Source: an uncultured Candidatus Saccharimonas sp. (GTDB taxonomy: Bacteria; Patescibacteriota; Saccharimonadia; Saccharimonadales; SZUA-47). From it: DNA of 5,805 bases. This document shows, in pieces, positions 1-5,805 of the stretch (within the stretch, counting starts at the first letter, position 1; each line of letters opens with the position of its first letter). The stretch spans positions 1-5,805 of the forward strand of contig CALRCT010000026.1 of NCBI GenBank assembly GCA_943354655.1. Reading direction: 5' to 3'. The notes beneath the pieces were generated by a model that saw only the letters and a list, made by a program, of their open reading frames with translations, did no database searches and had not been told where the DNA came from. A program made the position numbers and the translations under genes.

Positions 1-342
1 CTATTACAACTACGAAATATGCTTGTCGAAGGACTAAAAAAGTTAGACCCGTCTTGCGTTATAAACGGATCTTTAAAAAATCGTCTTCCTAACAATGTGC
101 ACGTAACTTTTAATAATATCGACAACGAAACACTAGTAATGCAATTAGATGAAAATGGAATAATGGTTGCCACTGGATCTGCCTGCAACGCAAGTAGCGA
201 CGCTCCGTCGCATGTTTTATCGGCAATTGGGTTGTCGGGTAAACAAGCGCAAAGTAGCGTAAGAATCACTACAGGACGTAATACTACAAAATCAGATATA
301 ACAGTATTATTGGATAGTTTAGGTAAGTTCTTGATTAGATAA
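1..342 (+). CDS. Cysteine desulfurase (NifS/IscS type), C-terminal part, 5' end outside window
   Basis: This is the C-terminal part of a PLP-dependent cysteine desulfurase. These enzymes take sulfur from L-cysteine as an enzyme persulfide and pass it to Fe-S cluster assembly or tRNA thiolation in the cytoplasm. The frame is open from base 1 and ends at TAA 340-342, so 113 codons are visible. The clearest marks are the catalytic loop VATGSACNAS, whose TGC codon at 184-186 is the persulfide-forming Cys, and the downstream segments SHVLSAIGLS and SVRITTGRNTT. These match SGSACTS, SYVLRALGL and SIRFSLGRFTT of IscS-like enzymes. The loop style favours group I (NifS/IscS) over SufS. The ATG at 19 is internal, not the start, because upstream codons stay open and the PLP-binding half lies off the window. 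No terminator is visible before the next gene, so read-through into the ATPase operon is possible. Family is certain; the exact subfamily is not. Confidence 0.93.
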   Translation, partial: LLQLRNMLVEGLKKLDPSCVINGSLKNRLPNNVHVTFNNIDNETLVMQLDENGIMVATGSACNASSDAPSHVLSAIGLSGKQAQSSVRITTGRNTTKSDITVLLDSLGKFLIR

Positions 343-358
343 ACAAAAGCAGTATACT
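331..358 (+). promoter_or_regulatory. Possible sigma-70-type promoter for the F1-like operon
   Basis: TTGATT at 331-336 (4 of 6 against TTGACA) and TATACT at 353-358 (5 of 6 against TATAAT) are separated by 16 bases. The -35 lies inside the last codons of the desulfurase. A start about 7 bases past the -10 would fall near 365, only a few bases before the ATG at 369. That ATG has no Shine-Dalgarno sequence, so the transcript could be almost leaderless. In AT-rich DNA such boxes can arise by chance, so confidence is modest. Confidence 0.4.
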
Positions 359-369
359 TAAGTAGTATA
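353..369. repeat. Short inverted repeat overlapping the putative -10 box and the start codon
   Basis: TATACT (353-358) and AGTATA (364-369) are perfect reverse complements across a 5-base spacer. Inside lies the 10-base palindrome TACTTAAGTA (355-364). It covers the presumed -10 and the first base of the ATG, so it could be an operator or a small hairpin affecting initiation. It is short and AT-rich, so chance is a real alternative. Confidence 0.25.
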
Positions 370-1214
370 TGTTTACTAAAATAAAAAATACTTTTACAGG
401 TAAGCGACTAGCCGGCATTGTTGGTTTGGTGATTTTGTTTATGATTAGCATTGCTCATCCTCTTGCAGCGCAAACAGTTACGCAGGGATATGGCTCCGAT
501 GAACAGCTACAAAGAGGCATGTTGGTGTCTTTAAAAGACGGCGATGGTAGTAAGGTCGAACCAGCCGATCTAGACAACGTTAAAAGACTTCACGGGCTAG
601 TGGTTAATGCCAATGATTCGCCTGTAACTTTATCTAACGAAACACAAAAGACTTTTGTTGCAACTGTAGGTCGCTACGAAGGCCTTGTGAGTGACCAGAA
701 TGGTTATATTAAACAGGGCGATTACATTACGGTTTCAAAAGTCCGAGGAATCGGAATGCGAGTTGATTCTAAGAGTGTAAATATCATTGGTAAAGCTTTA
801 GTAGACTTTGATGGTAAGACAAATGTACTAAGCACGACTGACTTAAAAGATAACGCCGGAGTTGTACAAAAAGTTAATATTGGACGAATATCATTAGATA
901 TTGGTATTGGAGCTAATCCATTGGCAAAATCCGAAGACGTAAACTTACCTAATTTTTTAAAAAAAGCTACAGAATTAATTACAACAAAGACAATAAGCCC
1001 GTTAAGGATTTACATTAGTATCGCAATATTGGCCGCATCTGTTATTATTGCCGGAAGCATGCTTTATGCAGGTGTTAGAAGCAGTATGATTTCTATCGGC
1101 CGTAACCCACTTTCTAAGCAATCAATCGTAAAAAGTTTGGTTCAAGTTGTTTTAACTAGTTTTATTGTTTTCATTATTGGGATTTTTGGAGTATATTTAC
1201 TACTGAAGCTATAA
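369..1214 (+). CDS. Secreted-domain protein with C-terminal F-type c-subunit-like hairpin
   Basis: This is a 281-residue membrane protein of no named family that I recognise, in the slot where an F-type operon has subunit c. Residues 1-34 form a Sec signal: a Lys-rich start, a hydrophobic core at 14-29, and PLAA before a likely cut near residue 34. Residues 35-210 are polar and probably beta-rich, with segments such as LVSDQNGYIKQGDYITV, and should lie outside the membrane. Two helices follow, at about 213-235 and 254-279, joined by a basic loop containing IGRNP (Arg245-Asn246-Pro247). F-type c subunits have the same out-in-out topology and a polar loop R-(Q/N)-P facing F1, and the end GIFGVYLLL resembles VGLGLYVMF of E. 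coli c. However, no Asp or Glu occurs in either helix; Ser264 aligns with Asp61. No clear Shine-Dalgarno precedes the ATG. The membrane topology is well supported. Homology to subunit c is my inference and needs a profile or structure test. Confidence 0.8.
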   Translation: MFTKIKNTFTGKRLAGIVGLVILFMISIAHPLAAQTVTQGYGSDEQLQRGMLVSLKDGDGSKVEPADLDNVKRLHGLVVNANDSPVTLSNETQKTFVATVGRYEGLVSDQNGYIKQGDYITVSKVRGIGMRVDSKSVNIIGKALVDFDGKTNVLSTTDLKDNAGVVQKVNIGRISLDIGIGANPLAKSEDVNLPNFLKKATELITTKTISPLRIYISIAILAASVIIAGSMLYAGVRSSMISIGRNPLSKQSIVKSLVQVVLTSFIVFIIGIFGVYLLLKL

Positions 1215-1232
1215 GCATAAGAATAACGAGTG

Positions 1233-1236
1233 GGAG
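1233..1236 (+). promoter_or_regulatory. Shine-Dalgarno that decides the TTG start of the b-like gene
   Basis: GGAG lies 9 bases before TTG 1246 and 12 before GTG 1249. Both are in frame and there is no ATG before the membrane helix, so TTG at 1246 is the better start, although GTG 1249 remains possible. The nine-base context GAGTGGGAG (1228-1236) recurs exactly at 4716-4724, before the beta-like gene. Confidence 0.6.
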
Positions 1237-1245
1237 AAGTAAAAC

Positions 1246-1866
1246 TTGGTGGGTGTTTTAATAATAGTACTGATAATAATAGCGGCAAGTCTTGCAGGCT
1301 TTTTGATGTACCTATCTAAGGGACATGGTTTATTTGCAAAATCTAAAACGCACAAGTCTGATGCAATAAACGATATCGCTATGCAAGACGTAGAGCATAT
1401 TTTTAACGATGAGTTCCGTGAAGAGTTGCGTAACAGAGGTCGGCTTCACTTTGAAAAAATTATTGGCGAAAACGCAATGTTCTTGCAACAAGATCTTAGG
1501 CTCACTACTAGTCAGCTTAACGACTACATGAAGCAAGAAATCACTCGTACGCTTAAAGAAGAATTTAGTAAATACGAACAATCTATTAACGACGCAAAAC
1601 AGTTGGCTATTGATTCTATAGAAAAAACACAGGCAACTATTGAACAACAGCGTCAATTAATGACACAACAGCTTGCAGAACAGCTAGGAGCAGAAAAAAC
1701 TCGTACTATTGCTAGATTCGAAAACCACATGGCTGACGTAGTTAACCACTACATTATGACTGCAATCGGTAATCAGATAGACCTTGGTGATCAACTTGAA
1801 TATATTTTGAATGATCTGCAAGAAAACAAAGACGCTATCATAGAGGATATTAAAAATGGTGCCTGA
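1246..1866 (+). CDS. F-type b-subunit-like membrane-anchored coiled-coil protein
   Basis: This 206-residue protein most likely serves as the peripheral stalk or anchor that holds the F1 head to the membrane. It has one N-terminal membrane helix (about residues 2-23, almost all Ile, Leu, Val and Ala), a short basic linker (KGHGLFAKSKTHK), and then a long charged helical region. Residues from about 85 to 160 are rich in Gln, Glu, Lys and Arg with heptad-like spacing (for example DAKQLAIDSIEKTQATIEQQ). This is the b-subunit design: one anchor plus a long coiled coil. The C-terminal part (about 165-206, DLGDQLEYILNDLQENK) is probably where it meets the delta-like partner. Its place, directly before delta and alpha, is the b position of F-type operons. 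The start is TTG, chosen from the GGAG 9 bases upstream, and the 3' end overlaps the next gene by 11 bases. Identification rests on architecture and context; b subunits are poorly conserved, so no diagnostic residue can be cited. Confidence 0.72.
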   Translation: MVGVLIIVLIIIAASLAGFLMYLSKGHGLFAKSKTHKSDAINDIAMQDVEHIFNDEFREELRNRGRLHFEKIIGENAMFLQQDLRLTTSQLNDYMKQEITRTLKEEFSKYEQSINDAKQLAIDSIEKTQATIEQQRQLMTQQLAEQLGAEKTRTIARFENHMADVVNHYIMTAIGNQIDLGDQLEYILNDLQENKDAIIEDIKNGA

Positions 1867-2383
1867 AAAATCAGTGGTATTACCAATATCGGTCATCACT
1901 TACATAGATTTATCTAGGGTAGGCAGAGAATTAAGTAACTTAGATGACTTTATGCTTCAGGCGTCTATACGTAAAACTGGTACACCTATGCAGCTACCAA
2001 GACTATCTAAGCTATTAGATGACACAGCAGCTATAAATAAGCTTAATTTAATCGACGAAAAAGAACGCAAGGCATTACTCACAGCTTTAACGTATATAAA
2101 AGAACATGCGCCTAAAATACATATTAGTTTTTCGGCAGAGCCTAATGCGCAATTTATTACCAAAATAGCCGAAAATATTCGGTCAACTATTAATCCTTTA
2201 GCATTGATCCAAGTAGGCCTACAGCCAACAATTGCTGCAGGATGCATCTTAAGAACGCCAAATAAGCAGTTCGATATGAGTTTACGTCAGCAGTTACGCA
2301 AAAGTCGCCCTTTATTAGTGGAACTTATTCATAAAACACAGGCACCAGTTAAACCTGCAGTTAAAACGGTGGAAGTAGCGTGA
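1856..2383 (+). CDS. atpH: F1 delta/OSCP-like subunit
   Basis: This 175-residue soluble protein is likely the delta subunit, which joins the top of the alpha/beta hexamer to the b stalk. The length matches the family (E. coli delta has 177). The best evidence is the C-terminal domain at about residues 87-155. The segment [20 protein letters not shown], followed by [12 protein letters not shown], follows the delta pattern of a hydrophobic Ile-Gly/Ala-Gly strand, an Arg and Lys turn, and Asp-x-Ser-hydrophobic-Arg before the last helix. The N-terminal part (about 1-85) is mostly helical, as in delta. An Ala-Pro-Lys-Val tail (163-175) has no obvious role. ATG 1856 lies 9 bases after GAGG (1843-1846) inside the b-like gene, so translation is probably coupled. 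The stop TGA overlaps the GTG of alpha as GTGA. Overall sequence is divergent, so the call depends on the C-terminal motif and gene order together. Confidence 0.75.
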   Translation: MVPEKSVVLPISVITYIDLSRVGRELSNLDDFMLQASIRKTGTPMQLPRLSKLLDDTAAINKLNLIDEKERKALLTALTYIKEHAPKIHISFSAEPNAQFITKIAENIRSTINPLALIQVGLQPTIAAGCILRTPNKQFDMSLRQQLRKSRPLLVELIHKTQAPVKPAVKTVEVA

Positions 2384-3813
2384 GCGAAAGTACAAACCAA
2401 CATTTTGAAAAACTCATGGCAACTGGCAACCCAGTAGGTGAAGTAGTAGCTGTAGATAAGTTTTTAGTAAAAGTACGCGGACTTCAACCAGTACGCGCAC
2501 ACGCACTGATTATGTTCGAAGACGGCAGTAAAGGTTTTGTGCACTACATATTACCTGATTATGTAGTTGTGCTGCACCTAGGAGAAAAAACACTTGTATC
2601 TGGAATGACTGCTGTTGTTCAGCACCAAGAACTAGTAAGTAAAGTTGGAAAAGACTTTATTGGTCGTGTCGTAAGTGTTACTGGCGAACCATTAGATGGT
2701 AAAGGTCCAATTGCACCAGACAGCGTTTGGCCAGTATTTAATACTGCTCCGCCTCTTTATGCCCGCAAACTACTTGATACACAGCTAGAAAGCGGTGTTA
2801 CAGCCATAGATTCATTGTTTCCTATTTTACGTGGACAGCGTATGGCACTATTAGGTGATAGTAAATCGGGTAAAAGTACTTTAGTGACGCAACTTACACT
2901 TAACCAAAAAAACACCGACCAAGTTGTAGTTTATGCACTAATTGCTAAACGCCGTAGCGATGTAGATACATTATTGTCTAGGTTAGAAGAAAGCGGCGCA
3001 CTAAATAAAGCTATTGTGGTTGTTAGTACTATGTTTGAATCGTTAGTTATGACTTATTTAGCACCATACGTAGCGTGTTCAATGGCAGAATACCTATGGC
3101 AAGAACTAGGGCAAGATACCATTATTATTTATGACGATTTAACTAGTCACGCACACGCCTACAGAGAAGTAGCTCTTCTTTCTGGTGTTAGTCCTGGTAG
3201 AGACAGTTACCCGGGTGATATGTTTTATGCTCACAGTTCGCTTTTAGAACGTGCCGGTAGACTTGCTAAAAACAGTGCCCACCTTACTAGTATTCCGCTT
3301 GTGAATGCTGCTGGTGGCGATATTACTGCATATTTGCCAACTAACATTATGTCTATTACGGATGGTCAGTGGATTCTTGAGATGGGTATTTTTAGAAGTG
3401 GTATCAGGCCAGCTCTTAGTATGGGACTTAGTGTTACGCGTGTTGGTGGAGTAGGTCACAATAAGCGTCAAAAGTCTTTAGCATCACAAACTCTTAAATT
3501 ATTAGCAGACTTTAGACAAGCAGAAGAATTCTCGCACTTTGGTAGCGAACTTGCAGCAGAGGCAAAACACGCCCTAGAAACCGGTAAGCGAATATTTGTT
3601 GCACTTACACAAAACCCAACTGACGTATATTCTTTTATGGCCCAACAGCTTATGCTAGATATTATTTTAAACTGCGTAGAAGGTGAACAGCTAGACGTAA
3701 GCCAATTAAAGCTATATGTTAACGAATTTGCTCCTAAAGTTACTAAAGATGAAGAATACGACAAAGTTCGTGACGAACTAAAAGCTAAGTGTGTACTGGA
3801 GCTTAAACGATGA
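2380..3813 (+). CDS. atpA: F1 ATPase alpha-like subunit
   Basis: This 477-residue alpha-type subunit forms the non-catalytic half of the alpha3beta3 head and supplies an arginine to the catalytic site of beta. The order is an N-terminal beta-barrel (about 20-90), a nucleotide-binding domain and a C-terminal helical domain. The P-loop is GDSKSGKST (159-167), Walker B is IIIYDD (248-253), and the typical run [20 protein letters not shown] lies at 272-291. The arginine finger is Arg354 in [23 protein letters not shown] (376-391) matches the conserved alpha QYRELAAFSQFASDL. The protein is shorter than the usual 500 or more residues, partly through a trimmed N-terminus, the region that contacts delta in known enzymes. 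The PAINVGISVS-type signature is [10 protein letters not shown] here, off consensus at two positions, and the P-loop Arg-Gln of non-catalytic sites is Ser-Lys. The GTG start overlaps the delta stop by 4 bases, with a weak GGA 6 bases upstream. Subunit type is secure. Confidence 0.93.
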   Translation: MSESTNQHFEKLMATGNPVGEVVAVDKFLVKVRGLQPVRAHALIMFEDGSKGFVHYILPDYVVVLHLGEKTLVSGMTAVVQHQELVSKVGKDFIGRVVSVTGEPLDGKGPIAPDSVWPVFNTAPPLYARKLLDTQLESGVTAIDSLFPILRGQRMALLGDSKSGKSTLVTQLTLNQKNTDQVVVYALIAKRRSDVDTLLSRLEESGALNKAIVVVSTMFESLVMTYLAPYVACSMAEYLWQELGQDTIIIYDDLTSHAHAYREVALLSGVSPGRDSYPGDMFYAHSSLLERAGRLAKNSAHLTSIPLVNAAGGDITAYLPTNIMSITDGQWILEMGIFRSGIRPALSMGLSVTRVGGVGHNKRQKSLASQTLKLLADFRQAEEFSHFGSELAAEAKHALETGKRIFVALTQNPTDVYSFMAQQLMLDIILNCVEGEQLDVSQLKLYVNEFAPKVTKDEEYDKVRDELKAKCVLELKR

Positions 3814-3871
3814 TCTCTTTGATGGTAATAGTTGGCTATAAATATGCCAATCCAGGTTGCAAGGAGGTCAT

Positions 3872-3875
<4 letters not shown>
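3810..3875 (+). CDS. Possible 21-residue microprotein or coupling ORF between alpha and gamma
   Basis: A 22-codon frame begins with ATG 3810-3812, overlapping the alpha stop as ATGA, and ends with TGA 3873-3875, overlapping the gamma start as GTGA. GGAG at 3798-3801, inside alpha, lies 8 bases before the ATG, a good Shine-Dalgarno distance. The peptide begins [12 protein letters not shown] and ends CKEVM, so it has a short hydrophobic start. It fills what would otherwise be a 58-base gap, unusual in an operon whose other genes overlap or nearly touch. It may be a real small subunit, or a frame whose translation carries ribosomes to gamma. A frame this short could also be chance. It resembles no peptide that I know. 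Confidence 0.35.
3861..3868 (+). promoter_or_regulatory. Full Shine-Dalgarno AAGGAGGT deciding the GTG start of gamma
   Basis: This is the strongest ribosome binding site in the window. The only start codon in the gamma frame shortly downstream is GTG 3872, four bases after GGAGG, which is a short spacing. The ATG at 3870 is read into TGA at once. An in-frame TTG at 3857 lies upstream of the site and so cannot use it. Confidence 0.7.

Positions 3876-5805
<1,930 letters not shown>

Noticed and set aside
343..368. Rho-independent terminator between the desulfurase and the ATPase-like operon
   Set aside because: The 26-base gap has only a short AT-rich inverted repeat, with no GC stem and no T-run, so it does not look like a terminator.
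1330..2247. Open antisense frames across the b-like and delta-like genes (about 70-110 codons)
   Set aside because: They lie wholly over well-supported forward genes, have Cys/Phe/Ser-rich translations typical of antisense shadows, and lack family motifs.
3244..3764. Open antisense frames across the 3' half of the alpha-like gene
   Set aside because: The forward strand here carries conserved alpha motifs; the reverse translations are low-complexity Ser/Thr/Asn-rich and show no independent signal.
3857..3871. TTG at 3857 as the gamma start, adding five residues
   Set aside because: It lies upstream of the AAGGAGGT site it would need, and the added residues only translate that site. GTG 3872 gives the family-typical N-terminus.

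Overview
The window looks like part of a small, AT-rich bacterial genome using the standard genetic code: UGA ends at least three of the genes, and tryptophan is TGG. It is gene-dense, with coding overlaps of 4 and 11 bases and frequent GTG/TTG starts. The style of the proteins suggests a member of the Candidate Phyla Radiation (Patescibacteria), most likely Saccharibacteria (TM7). That placement is pattern recognition, not a database result.

Layout: bases 1-342 hold the C-terminal part of a NifS/IscS-type cysteine desulfurase, including its catalytic Cys loop. A possible promoter (331-358) follows. From 369 to the right edge runs one tightly packed, all-forward operon that copies the gene order of an F-type ATP synthase. 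It contains a signal-peptide protein ending in a c-subunit-like two-helix hairpin (369-1214), a b-like membrane-anchored coiled-coil protein (1246-1866), a delta/OSCP-like protein (1856-2383), an alpha-like subunit (2380-3813), a gamma-like subunit (3872-4729), and a beta-like subunit that is cut by the window end (4731-5805). A possible 21-residue reading frame fits exactly between alpha and gamma, overlapping both by 4 bases.

The soluble F1 motor appears functional. The catalytic residues of beta (P-loop Lys, catalytic Glu-Arg, Walker B Asp) and the arginine finger of alpha are kept, and gamma has both terminal coiled-coil segments. The membrane part is not conventional. There is no subunit a gene before the c-like gene. 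The c-like protein has a Sec-type signal and an extracytoplasmic domain of roughly 175 residues ahead of its hairpin, and neither hairpin helix contains the acidic residue that carries H+ or Na+. Beta has also lost the adenine-stacking Tyr, and both subunits deviate from the family signature.

The simplest reading (inference) is an ATP-hydrolysing, F1-driven machine that is not an H+/Na+-translocating synthase and that may pass force or conformational change to an extracellular domain. It is conceptually comparable to the F1-like X0 ATPases of mollicutes, but it keeps the b-delta-alpha-gamma-beta order of a true F1Fo operon. The alternatives are that the hairpin resemblance is convergent, or that a and c subunits are supplied from elsewhere in the genome.
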